IMG/VR virus record: IMGVR_UViG_3300047586_000066
Location: 1-64,000 of that record
DNA: 64,000 nt
Reading direction: 5' to 3' (one strand)
Source: a virus
The first letter of the stretch is position 1. Every line of letters starts with the position of its first letter. Position numbers and translations under genes: made by a program. Under the pieces are notes generated by a model, which ran no database searches, was not told the origin of the DNA, and saw only the letters and a list, made by a program, of their open reading frames with translations. Below, piece by piece: positions 38,093 to 45,770 of the stretch.

Positions 38093-38129
38093 AGAGGCCG
38101 CTTATTATGCGGGGAAAGAGAGAAGCCAA
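38093..38129 (+). promoter_or_regulatory. Two-hairpin leader 3, second hairpin
   Basis: CCGC-TTATTAT-GCGG (38098-38112) followed by GGAAAGAGAGAAGCC and ATG 38130. Confidence 0.65.
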
Positions 38130-38528
38130 ATGTCCGACAGTTTTAATCAGGAGGCTTTTAACAGAGTTTGCCGGCAGGCAATACAGGCCAAAGCCTTTTA
38201 CGTTACCCTGATGGAATCCTGCCCATTCTATGGCGGTCCTGAAGAGGGAGGATGGTGGGGGACGGATCAACGCATCGTCGCCTATCAGCATTTCCCAACC
38301 GAAGAACAAGCCGAAGCAGCAAAGGAAGCCGTTGACAAGCTCGCCGAGGAACTTAGCACAGAATCGAGGAAAGCATTCGGCGATCAATGCCTCCGTGATA
38401 TGGAATGGCTGGATGCCCGTGGTTTGGATTCTGACTTCCTGCCGGAAGTTGACGGGGAATCGAATTTCTTTGTCGTCCTGTCTGAGGGATTGCCGGAAGA
38501 ATCATTTGGTCCGCGTCATTACGAGTAG
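38130..38528 (+). CDS. Hypothetical protein
   Basis: 132 residues. Acidic, helical (EEQAEAAKEAVDKLAEELS), one tryptophan-rich turn (EEGGWWGTDQR). Function unknown. Downstream lies a promoter. Confidence 0.58.
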   Translation: MSDSFNQEAFNRVCRQAIQAKAFYVTLMESCPFYGGPEEGGWWGTDQRIVAYQHFPTEEQAEAAKEAVDKLAEELSTESRKAFGDQCLRDMEWLDARGLDSDFLPEVDGESNFFVVLSEGLPEESFGPRHYE

Positions 38529-38542
38529 TCGAAAGAAAGTTA

Positions 38543-38572
38543 TTGACAAACGTTACCATGTGCGTGTATAGT
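38543..38572 (+). promoter_or_regulatory. Rightward sigma-70 promoter
   Basis: TTGACA (38543-38548), 18 bases, TATAGT (38567-38572). The spacer contains GTTACCATG, an arm of the 34289 inverted repeat, so it may be regulated by the same protein. Confidence 0.7.
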
Positions 38573-38612
38573 CCTATCTAACCGATGTTTTACTATAAAA
38601 GGAGAGAAGCCA

Positions 38613-39062
38613 ATGAGACTTTCATACACACGAACGGGTTTAATCACGAACGTTGAAACTGTGATCCACAGACTAGAAACAGCTCGCCAGCTATCCGAGA
38701 AGGCGGAAGCTATCGAAGCAAAGCTCAAAGCGAAATACGAGGAGGAACTCCGGAAGTATGCCTCTGACATCTTGGAAATGCATGTCCACAAAAAGGACAC
38801 TTCGATTAAGATCGAAGTCGCCGCCGAGCATTGGAACGGCAACACCAAGATGCTGCATATCTCCCTGAAGCCTGCCGCTGGGATCCCTGTCAAATTCGCC
38901 GAGGGGTTCAAAGATAAGAACACTCTGCCCAGCGTGGCCAGCATCGACAAGAAAATTCAGGAAGCCAAGGATATCCTTACCACACTGGTGAAGGCGAACG
39001 ACAAGAACGTCATTATCACCACAAACTACGATCTTGAGAAGATGAAACCCTACCTGCAATAA
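38613..39062 (+). CDS. Coiled-coil protein
   Basis: 149 residues after AAAAGGAGAG. Long amphipathic helix (ARQLSEKAEAIEAKLKAKYEEEL), then strands and a helical end. Function unknown. Confidence 0.6.
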   Translation: MRLSYTRTGLITNVETVIHRLETARQLSEKAEAIEAKLKAKYEEELRKYASDILEMHVHKKDTSIKIEVAAEHWNGNTKMLHISLKPAAGIPVKFAEGFKDKNTLPSVASIDKKIQEAKDILTTLVKANDKNVIITTNYDLEKMKPYLQ

Positions 39063-39072
39063 GTGGCGAGTC

Positions 39073-39137
39073 CCCGACACGGATGAGACCCGCGTCGGGA
39101 ATCCGCTATTTACACAGCGGGGAAAGAGAGAAACGAA
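39073..39137 (+). promoter_or_regulatory. Two-hairpin leader 4
   Basis: Hairpin one: CCCGAC/GTCGGG (39073-39099). Hairpin two: CCGCT-ATTTACAC-AGCGG (39103-39120). GGAAAGAGAGAAACG and ATG 39138 follow. Confidence 0.68.
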
Positions 39138-39623
39138 ATGGGAGAATTAACCAGTGGTAGAGAAAAAGCCGCTTATCATCGTGAAGTGGCCGATGCCCAA
39201 GCCGATGTTGAGCAGCACCATACGAAGCTCGAAGCCGCTGCGGCCGTCAATAAACTTCGCCAGTTCATTGGCAAGACTCAGATTCGCTGTCTTAGCGATC
39301 TGTGCCGGGGAGAAGAGCGCCAGTATTTCATCGACAAACTGTGCGCCCTGGCCGAGCTGGTCTCCACAATGCCCAAGACATACGAGCAAGACGGCTTAGG
39401 GAAAGAGGCTATCGCCTATCTGCATTACTTCACTTCGGGCACCGATCACTATATCACCGAGAAGGACATGGAAGCCGAGCAGCATCAGGCTTTCGGCTCG
39501 GCTAACATCGGATACGGTCCTGAGCTGGGATACATTTCAATCGTTGAGCTTCTCTCCTGCGGAGCGGAACTTGATCTGTACTTTGAGCCGAAAACGCTTG
39601 CCACTATCGAAGATAGAAAGTGA
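39138..39623 (+). CDS. Hypothetical protein
   Basis: 161 residues, helical with cysteines at ~50 and ~55. Function unknown. Behind leader 4. Confidence 0.58.
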   Translation: MGELTSGREKAAYHREVADAQADVEQHHTKLEAAAAVNKLRQFIGKTQIRCLSDLCRGEERQYFIDKLCALAELVSTMPKTYEQDGLGKEAIAYLHYFTSGTDHYITEKDMEAEQHQAFGSANIGYGPELGYISIVELLSCGAELDLYFEPKTLATIEDRK

Positions 39624-39633
39624 AGGATTGGCC

Positions 39634-40074
39634 ATGGATGCAGAACAGATTGATAACTGGGGTTCTGAAGCATGGCGACAACCTGAACCTCTGCCAACTG
39701 ACGTGGTTTTATATTCAGAATGCGGACGTAGCTTGAACAATATCGATTTTCGTTCGCATTCCTTTAAGCTGGTCAAGGCTCAGTTCGGCGGATACTTCGC
39801 TTTGGTTCGTCATGGTGGAGGAGACGAGCGTCTCAGCCTTGGATATTCGCATATGGGAATCGAGAGAATGTTTTCACAGCTCGATTCCGATTCGCGCTAT
39901 TTGCTTTTGCATCAGTTTTTCGATATCGCTCACAATGCAAACCGAGCCGCTACTGACAACACAGCGGGTGAGTATCGCAAGGCTTTTGTCGATGGCAGGC
40001 TGAAAAAACGCAAGTTGCCAGCTCAAGGGATATGGAAAATCTGGATTGAACCTAAAACCGAAGGGAGAGCATGA
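39634..40074 (+). CDS. Hypothetical protein
   Basis: 146 residues from ATG 39634, GAAGGA upstream. Aromatic and histidine residues (FALVRHGGGDERL, LLHQFFDIAHNANR). Stop overlaps the next start. Function unknown. Confidence 0.58.
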   Translation: MDAEQIDNWGSEAWRQPEPLPTDVVLYSECGRSLNNIDFRSHSFKLVKAQFGGYFALVRHGGGDERLSLGYSHMGIERMFSQLDSDSRYLLLHQFFDIAHNANRAATDNTAGEYRKAFVDGRLKKRKLPAQGIWKIWIEPKTEGRA

Positions 40075-40421
40075 TGCCAGATATTTCTTTGAAAAAACTG
40101 CGCGAGGATTGCCCACAAGGCTACAATCTCGCAACCCTCGTACCTTTAGACCAGCCTTCTACGGACTTAACCCCGCTTCTCGAAGCTGTCCCAGTTCTGA
40201 AGGAAGCCTCCGGCGCTTTGGGTGTTCTCCGCTCTATGGACATTCCTGGTAAGCGTCAGGGAATCCAAAAGCAGATAGCCTTGGATGGTAAAGAGTACAA
40301 ACTTTGGCATCTTGTCTTTCTGCCTGAGCCGGTGGATAACGTTTACGCTACCCTTCATGTTTACAACTTCTTTCTTCACAGGGTTACAGAATCAGAAGCC
40401 AGACACAGAGAGGAGACCTAA
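40071..40421 (+). CDS. Hypothetical protein
   Basis: 116 residues, two adjacent ATG codons at its start. GGGAGAGC upstream. No motif recognised. Confidence 0.55.
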   Translation: MMPDISLKKLREDCPQGYNLATLVPLDQPSTDLTPLLEAVPVLKEASGALGVLRSMDIPGKRQGIQKQIALDGKEYKLWHLVFLPEPVDNVYATLHVYNFFLHRVTESEARHREET

Positions 40422-40422
40422 A

Positions 40423-40842
40423 ATGGAACTGAACGAAGCCGTTGAACTGGTCCTCAAACTTGCGCGGGAGTCAATCTCTTGGGATCTTATTGAAGTCAGA
40501 AAGGGACAGATTGAAGCCTGCAATTTAATCGAGGACTTTGCTGTGAATCACCTGGGACAAGATGACATTGGCGATCAATGCTGTTTTGTCCGTTCTTCGG
40601 GTACCGGGTGGTTTTGTTGGACGCATAAACACTTATGTCCCGGCCCTCTGCCCTACTGCGATCAAGAGCCCTGGGAAACTCCGCTAGGCCCGCGTGAAAT
40701 GCAAGCCGTCCGGACCTTATGGGATGCTCTCAGCGAGATCCTTGAAGACTCCTCGATTGCAACCTATCTGCCTCCAGAGCTACGGGCTAATGGACTGAAA
40801 GCTATCGAAAAAGCTGTAGACGCTTTCCCAGTGGAGGCATAG
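40423..40842 (+). CDS. Hypothetical protein
   Basis: 139 residues. A cysteine-rich centre (CCFVRSSGTGWFCW) and a helical end. GAGGAG lies upstream of ATG 40423. Function unknown. Confidence 0.58.
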   Translation: MELNEAVELVLKLARESISWDLIEVRKGQIEACNLIEDFAVNHLGQDDIGDQCCFVRSSGTGWFCWTHKHLCPGPLPYCDQEPWETPLGPREMQAVRTLWDALSEILEDSSIATYLPPELRANGLKAIEKAVDAFPVEA

Positions 40843-40844
40843 TC

Positions 40845-41087
40845 ATGAAGATCTACACTGGGAAAGCCACAATCAATAATTCAAGATTCGACCGAACCTA
40901 CCGATTCCGTGTCTTTGCCACAAGCTATCACATGGCGGCAGCGCGAGCCATCAAGGTCGCAAAGAAGGAATTCAGGCTCAGCCAAGGACGAACTAAAATC
41001 GCCTATATGGGCATTCCACATATTGAACAGCTTTCTAATCCCGTGATCCCTGCCGAGTGGGTAGATCAGGCATGGCTCATTGTTTGA
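40845..41087 (+). CDS. Small hypothetical protein
   Basis: 80 residues, alternation of strands and one helix (AAARAIKVAKKEF). Function unknown. Precedes leader 5. Confidence 0.55.
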   Translation: MKIYTGKATINNSRFDRTYRFRVFATSYHMAAARAIKVAKKEFRLSQGRTKIAYMGIPHIEQLSNPVIPAEWVDQAWLIV

Positions 41088-41102
41088 TTCTGGAGGCAAC
41101 GA

Positions 41103-41158
41103 CGCGGGATAGCCCGTGCCATTGCTCCTTGGATCACCCAAGGGGAAAGAGGGGAACC
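41103..41158 (+). promoter_or_regulatory. Two-hairpin leader 5
   Basis: Hairpin one CGCGGG/CCCGTG; hairpin two CCTTGG-ATCAC-CCAAGG, then GGAAAGAGGGGAACC and a TTG start. The second stem differs from leaders 1-4 yet still pairs. Confidence 0.62.
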
Positions 41159-41410
41159 TTGAAAAGATCAATGCGCGTTATCTCAGCCATTCTGTGGCTT
41201 GCTCTCGCCGGGCTTGCCGCTGACAAGGCAGTTCAGGAACGGCCCAAAGTCCAATGTGCCGGTATCACTAAAGCCGGATTACGCTGCAAGCGCATCGTGA
41301 AACCGCCTGCCATATATTGCTGGCAGCATAAGGCACAGGCTTCGAAGAAAGCCGAATGCCATACCGATGCAGAGTGCGAACGCATGTACGGGAAACTTTT
41401 CCACAACTAG
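41159..41410 (+). CDS. Secreted small protein with a C/H cluster
   Basis: 83 residues from TTG 41159, which stands at the same distance from the leader as ATG does in the others; an internal ATG at 41171 is the alternative. MRVISAILWLALAGLAADK is a signal peptide. The mature part has CAGITKAGLRCKR and YCWQH, a DUF5763-like arrangement of three cysteines and a histidine. Probably exported. Role unknown. Confidence 0.62.
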   Translation: MKRSMRVISAILWLALAGLAADKAVQERPKVQCAGITKAGLRCKRIVKPPAIYCWQHKAQASKKAECHTDAECERMYGKLFHN

Positions 41411-41431
41411 ACTCTGGACTTGAAGATGTGG

Positions 41432-41484
41432 GCACAGCCCATGCCTTCGAGCCTTGGGTTACCCAGGGGGAAAGAGAGAAACCG
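41432..41484 (+). promoter_or_regulatory. Two-hairpin leader 6
   Basis: Hairpin one ATGTGGGC/GCCCAT; hairpin two CCTTGGG-TTA-CCCAGGG, then GGAAAGAGAGAAACC and ATG 41485. Confidence 0.62.
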
Positions 41485-41700
41485 ATGGCCAATTATAAAG
41501 TGTGGGTTCAAATCGAAGTACAGCCCGAAATAAAAGATCCTTACAATGTTGACGAGCCCGTTGACATCATCGAAGTTGATACCCTTCCAAAAGCCCGTCG
41601 CATAGTCAATCAGATCATCGACCTTTTCACCGATGAGGAAACCATTGCCCACTGGAAGAGAACCAAAATCTATCCGTTTGAAAGGAGCAAAAATGTCTGA
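41485..41700 (+). CDS. Small acidic protein
   Basis: 71 residues. Conserved-looking VDEPVDIIEVDTLPKARRIVNQII. Stop overlaps the clamp-like gene start. Function unknown. Confidence 0.55.
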   Translation: MANYKVWVQIEVQPEIKDPYNVDEPVDIIEVDTLPKARRIVNQIIDLFTDEETIAHWKRTKIYPFERSKNV

Positions 41701-42580
41701 ATATGTCATTTGGCAGAGGGGTTACTATATCCCTCCTTCTCATCAGCTACCCGCTGGACCGGATGAACCTTTATTGCTCCCTGAGAATTGTGAGACAATC
41801 ATGAACGCTGAAGCGCCGGAAGGATGGCAGAAGATTGACGCGATTGTCGAACGGACTTCTACTGAAGGAGTTCAGGAAGCCCTGGAAGAAGCTGAAGCCG
41901 CGAAGAAACCAAAGCGCCACTGGGTAATGGACTACTTCAGAGGCAATGAGAAGGACGGTTATGTCTGTGTGCCGCCCTGGCTCAATGAACAGAAAGCGCC
42001 AAAGCTCCAGCCTGGTCCGATTGCCCGGATCGACAGGAATTATACCGTGACCGTGAAGCGGCTGACCGATAACATCAAGAACAATCTCAGTCAATACGAG
42101 AAGCATCTCGGCAAGAAGGTCGGCGCTTATGCCTGTGTCGCAACGGACGGACACCGGGCTTTACTGGTCCGCGATGCACTCAAGGATGGCAAACACCGAA
42201 AGAAATGGCCTGTCAACGGTATTCCGAAGCCCACCGATCCCAACTTCGTTATATCTGATCCTGAGATTATAAACGGGCTTCGACGGCTGGGGACTGTCAC
42301 CAAAGGGGAGAAATATCCTTCCTGGGTGACTTTCTCTCTTTCCGCTGAAGAGGGGAGACTCGTTCTCTCCTCTTCAGTTCCCGACATTAAGGGGACGGAG
42401 GTCTACGAATGCCAGAGCACGGCGTCTATCGAGTTCTCCGTGAATACTGAGTTTATGATTGCGGCTTGTGGCTCCTGGCCGCTGATCTGCTATTTCAAAG
42501 ACAATGTGAGCCCGTTGATCTTCATGCCCAAAACCAAAGCCCGAGAATTCATGTACGTGGTTATGCCCGTACAGAAATGA
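41693..42580 (+). CDS. Sliding-clamp-like (DnaN-fold) protein
   Basis: 295 residues from ATG 41693 with AAAGGAG upstream. The last ~60 residues (VNTEFMIAACGSWPLICYFKDNVSPLIFMP...MYVVMPVQ) match the final DnaN domain, in particular the end yvvMPvq. Repeated strand-helix units precede it (residues ~100-240). The N-terminal 90 residues are extra and acidic. It might tether the phage replisome. No DNA polymerase is in this window. Confidence 0.6.
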   Translation: MSEYVIWQRGYYIPPSHQLPAGPDEPLLLPENCETIMNAEAPEGWQKIDAIVERTSTEGVQEALEEAEAAKKPKRHWVMDYFRGNEKDGYVCVPPWLNEQKAPKLQPGPIARIDRNYTVTVKRLTDNIKNNLSQYEKHLGKKVGAYACVATDGHRALLVRDALKDGKHRKKWPVNGIPKPTDPNFVISDPEIINGLRRLGTVTKGEKYPSWVTFSLSAEEGRLVLSSSVPDIKGTEVYECQSTASIEFSVNTEFMIAACGSWPLICYFKDNVSPLIFMPKTKAREFMYVVMPVQK

Positions 42581-42585
42581 GGATT

Positions 42586-42786
42586 ATGGCTCTTACCTTG
42601 GAATCAGCTTTGATCGTGGCTCGCAATATTCGAGACATTGACAAGCCCTATCAGCCGGATAGCCCGCTTCCCTCCTGCCAGGAAGCTCTGGAGATTATCG
42701 AAGATGCTCTTGGCCGCTATGACTTCAACTGGATCACTGGACAGGATGCCCGCGACCTACTCCGAAAGGAGTCTGGCTATGAATAA
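42586..42786 (+). CDS. Small helical protein
   Basis: 66 residues from ATG 42586 after GAGG. Helical, acidic. An upstream ATG at 42577 overlaps the clamp-like stop and is the alternative. Function unknown. Confidence 0.5.
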   Translation: MALTLESALIVARNIRDIDKPYQPDSPLPSCQEALEIIEDALGRYDFNWITGQDARDLLRKESGYE

Positions 42787-43096
42787 AAGTCAATACGTTA
42801 GACCATTTGACAAACTTAACGACATGAAAGAAGACGCGAGGGGATTGCTTGTACGCATCGCCTCACTACACAGTCATTGCAGTCATGCCGAAGAATTTGG
42901 GCTTTATTCCTCCGACCATAGCGCCGTAGCCCATGCCTTTCGTTGTGCGGCAGAGCTTTATGTCGCACTTGAGGATACTGAAGAGAATGCAAGTTTCTAC
43001 CAAGACTTTGATAGATGGGAAAGACGCAGCAAAGAAGAGGCGGCAAAGGCGCTTCGTGATCGTATTCATGACGCCGAGTCAAAATCGAAAGCCTGA
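42779..43096 (+). CDS. Helical protein
   Basis: 105 residues from ATG 42779 after AAAGGAG. Histidine-rich near residues 30-45 (SLHSHCSHAEEF), then helical with a basic end. Function unknown. Confidence 0.55.
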   Translation: MNKSQYVRPFDKLNDMKEDARGLLVRIASLHSHCSHAEEFGLYSSDHSAVAHAFRCAAELYVALEDTEENASFYQDFDRWERRSKEEAAKALRDRIHDAESKSKA

Positions 43097-43109
43097 TGAT
43101 CGACCACTT

Positions 43110-43133
43110 GGCTTGTGCACTAGTGCACAAGCC
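43110..43133. repeat. Extended GTGCAC palindrome
   Basis: GGCTTGTGCAC-TA-GTGCACAAGCC. Same left flank (TGATGATCGACCA) as the copy at 38066; hairpin one of leader 7. Confidence 0.65.
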
Positions 43134-43135
43134 TG

Positions 43136-43172
43136 GAGGCCGCTGCTATCAGCGGGGAAGGAGAGATTCTCT
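43136..43172 (+). promoter_or_regulatory. Two-hairpin leader 7, second hairpin
   Basis: CCGCTG-CTAT-CAGCGG followed by GGAAGGAGAGATTC and ATG 43173. Confidence 0.65.
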
Positions 43173-43562
43173 ATGGATGAAAAGAAAGAGCCGATGCCGG
43201 ACGTGAATCGCAGCCCAATCGGCCAACGGGAATGGCTCGAAGAAGGCAAGCGGCTATTCGGCATGCCTGCAACAAAATGGAAGTTCATGTGTCCTGTCTG
43301 CAAGGGCATTCAGACAATGGACGACTTCATAGTAAGGAACCTCGATCATGACCTAGTGTACCAGGAATGCATCGGAAGACATATTCCCGGCGCTCAGGAT
43401 CGTTTCCTGAAGAGCAAGCGGCAGGTCGGCCCATGTGACTATGCAGCATATGGGCTCATTCATCTTGGTCGAACTGTTAAATACGAGGACAGGAAGGGAA
43501 TAAAAATGCCTTCTATCCAGGCTTTCCCGTTTGCTCTCGATTTGAAGGAGGGATTACTATGA
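43173..43562 (+). CDS. Small protein with a zinc knuckle
   Basis: 129 residues. WKFMCPVCKGIQTMDDF around residue 37 and Q-E-C at ~67 resemble a common small phage family. Behind leader 7. Function unknown. Confidence 0.62.
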   Translation: MDEKKEPMPDVNRSPIGQREWLEEGKRLFGMPATKWKFMCPVCKGIQTMDDFIVRNLDHDLVYQECIGRHIPGAQDRFLKSKRQVGPCDYAAYGLIHLGRTVKYEDRKGIKMPSIQAFPFALDLKEGLL

Positions 43563-43798
43563 GATACATAATTCTAAGCTGGGACAATGAGGAGGAGCAG
43601 ACCTTTTACGATATTGTCCAAGCCGAAACCACAGAAAAAGCCAGAGAACTCGTCAAGAAAGTCCGGGACAATTATGCTGAAATAATTGCCTCATTTGATG
43701 CCGAGGATCTCCGCTCTATGGCAGACCGTATCGCAAGAGCGCCTGAAGACGAAGTTATTTCAGCATCCAACTGGAAGAAATTCAAGGAGGCGTCTTGA
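43559..43798 (+). CDS. Small acidic protein
   Basis: 79 residues; a beta start (YIILSWDNEEEQTFY) and a helical end. Overlaps the previous stop as ATGA. Function unknown. Confidence 0.55.
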   Translation: MRYIILSWDNEEEQTFYDIVQAETTEKARELVKKVRDNYAEIIASFDAEDLRSMADRIARAPEDEVISASNWKKFKEAS

Positions 43799-44061
43799 TG
43801 GCTAGAACGATCCAATCTCTTACCCTTTCCGAGATGGACTGCAAAGGGCGCAACGGTTATTTCAACCACGGCAGGACTGAGATTTGGTCCTCCGGCAATC
43901 CCGTTGATGGAATTACGATTTACGTCCAGGTCTACAGCAAGAAGACAGGCCAAAGTCCTCCGCTTCAGTTCCACGGCCCTGTGGCTGTGATCCTCCAATA
44001 CTTCGCCGAGCTGGCACGAAATTGCATGGAAGTATCCCGAGAAGCAGGAGGCAACCAATGA
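43798..44061 (+). CDS. Small hypothetical protein
   Basis: 87 residues from ATG 43798, GGAGG upstream. Strand-rich (GITIYVQVYSKKTG). Function unknown. Confidence 0.55.
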   Translation: MARTIQSLTLSEMDCKGRNGYFNHGRTEIWSSGNPVDGITIYVQVYSKKTGQSPPLQFHGPVAVILQYFAELARNCMEVSREAGGNQ

Positions 44062-44342
44062 AAGAACCCAAAGAAGTCATTTGCCCAATGTGCGGAGGGA
44101 ATCGGCTGAAGGTCGGGCAGGTCTCCTACAACACTCAGGTCTATAGCCCAGACTGGGAAAAGAACGGCGACGATGAAGAATGGAGCGCGTCAGATTACAG
44201 TCTTGACCAAAACCGTTACATTGTCTCGATCTACTGTCAGGATTGCTCCGAGAATTGCGAGGATACCGATCTGACCGATCTTGCCATTGAGGCTGGCTGG
44301 GAGATCTACGATGAAGATTCTTTTAAGCTGAAAACGAAGTAG
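44058..44342 (+). CDS. Zinc-ribbon protein
   Basis: 94 residues. CPMCGGNRL and CQDCSENC form a ribbon; the rest is acidic. Last gene of the first rightward group. Confidence 0.62.
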   Translation: MKEPKEVICPMCGGNRLKVGQVSYNTQVYSPDWEKNGDDEEWSASDYSLDQNRYIVSIYCQDCSENCEDTDLTDLAIEAGWEIYDEDSFKLKTK

Positions 44343-44343
44343 C

Positions 44344-45018
44344 TTATTCGTCAGGATCGGGGATGCTTTCGTCTTCAGAATCTTCGAAAACGTCTCCTTC
44401 GGTAGGGGCGACTTCGGTCGCCTCTGCCTCAATCGTCTCGCCTTCGGGCTCAATCGTCTCAGGGAGGGCGACTTGTCTGGATTGCATTTTACTCATAACT
44501 CGACGCAAAAGATCTTCGCTGCTATTGACGCCGCTGGGCGGCGTTGCCCCTCCTCCGATGCTGAGACTTCTCTGGTCAACGTGGACGTTGATCCCCCCAG
44601 GTTTTTCCTGCATGCCCGTGGCTTCACGGTATTCCTTCATGACGGAATGCGGGCTCAATCCCACGGCGAGATAATCCTTTGCTTCGAGGCTGAGCGCCGT
44701 GTTCAAGAGTTGGCGGTATTTCTTTCCTTCAGTTCTTTGAATCAAAATCCTGTTTCTATCGTTCTCATGGGAAATCAACGTCCGGGTGGGCAGCAACGAT
44801 TGGATGTGCTGAATATCCATCTCGATCTCTTCGAGAGAGCACTCTATCCCTTGAGCATTGAGGAATTTAACAATCTCCTCCTCTGCAAAACCCGAAATAA
44901 AATGAGTATAAACCGTGGAGGCGCGACCGTGCTGCGCGTAGTCGTCCTTCCCAATCTGTTTTATCTCTGGCGGAGGTCCGCTTTTTGTGACAGCCCACTC
45001 GAATCCTTGTCGTGCCAT
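44344..45018 (-). CDS. Helical DNA-binding protein, possibly terminase small subunit
   Basis: 224 residues, the only leftward gene in this rightward block. The first 120 residues are helical with an HTH-like middle. A conserved-looking YREATGMQEKPGGINVHVDQ is followed by an acidic disordered tail. Terminase small subunits can look like this, but the gene is 39 kb from terL and no motif proves it. Confidence 0.35.
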   Translation of the reverse strand: MARQGFEWAVTKSGPPPEIKQIGKDDYAQHGRASTVYTHFISGFAEEEIVKFLNAQGIECSLEEIEMDIQHIQSLLPTRTLISHENDRNRILIQRTEGKKYRQLLNTALSLEAKDYLAVGLSPHSVMKEYREATGMQEKPGGINVHVDQRSLSIGGGATPPSGVNSSEDLLRRVMSKMQSRQVALPETIEPEGETIEAEATEVAPTEGDVFEDSEDESIPDPDE

Positions 45019-45046
45019 GGAGGCATCTTACAACAAAGGAATCAAA

Positions 45047-45157
45047 ATGTTTATTCCAATTTACAAAATCGTCGCTTTGGGGATTGTATTTGTTTTCTTT
45101 TTGATGGTCGCATTTCTCATGGGGTGCCTAGCTGGATTTCACGGCGATGACGATTAG
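45047..45157 (+). CDS. 36-residue membrane protein
   Basis: MFIPIYKIVALGIVFVFFLM begins one span, with an acidic end GDDD. AAAGGA upstream. Ends just before a GTGCAC palindrome. Confidence 0.55.
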   Translation: MFIPIYKIVALGIVFVFFLMVAFLMGCLAGFHGDDD

Positions 45158-45158
45158 C

Positions 45159-45173
45159 GTGCACTGGGTGCAC
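45159..45173. repeat. GTGCAC-TGG-GTGCAC repeat
   Basis: 15 bases between two genes, followed by AGAAGGAGC and a start codon. Same hexamer pair as elsewhere. Confidence 0.6.
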
Positions 45174-45186
45174 AGAAGGAGCAAGA

Positions 45187-45477
45187 ATGGAAATCCTAAT
45201 TAGAAGGCCCAAGCATCAGAATATCCGCTTTAAGGAATCTGACGATATGGAGATTCACACCAGAAAAAGCAACATCCTTGATGATGGAGATCTTCATTTC
45301 ACAGCCACAACGGGCCAGGGAGAAGTTTATATCCGAATGAGTCATGCAGAATTCATCATTCTTTCTCATCGCTATAGGCAATATCACAAGATGCACACAA
45401 AGACCCCTAAGTATCGTGCTCGAATGAAACGTTTGATGAAGAAACTCGACTGTAAATATGGGAGACTCACAGAATGA
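45187..45477 (+). CDS. Small hypothetical protein
   Basis: 96 residues. MEILIRRPKHQNIRF, strands, then a basic helical C-terminus. GAAGGAG upstream. Function unknown. Confidence 0.58.
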   Translation: MEILIRRPKHQNIRFKESDDMEIHTRKSNILDDGDLHFTATTGQGEVYIRMSHAEFIILSHRYRQYHKMHTKTPKYRARMKRLMKKLDCKYGRLTE

Positions 45478-45770
45478 ATAAAATCTTAGCTTTAACGCGG
45501 GCACAAGAAAACATGGCCGAAGCCCTGGCGATTGCGATGCGGTATGGAGGGATCGACGGCGCTCACCATAAAGATTGGGTTATCGATCAAATGGTTCGCG
45601 CTCTCACAGGATGCGCCAGAGTTGAGGTACGAGATAAGGACATCAATGGGAAAGACTATCTCTTCTTGAAATACAACGAATCGGAGACCTATTTGAAGTT
45701 TGTGGCAGCCGCAAAACAAGGTGTGGACAATCCAGAGACTTATGAATGGAATGTGGGGATAGCGCCATGA
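45474..45770 (+). CDS. Small hypothetical protein
   Basis: 98 residues; MRYGGIDGAHHKDWVIDQMVRALTG is typical of small phage proteins of unknown role. Start and stop overlap its neighbours. Confidence 0.6.
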   Translation: MNKILALTRAQENMAEALAIAMRYGGIDGAHHKDWVIDQMVRALTGCARVEVRDKDINGKDYLFLKYNESETYLKFVAAAKQGVDNPETYEWNVGIAP

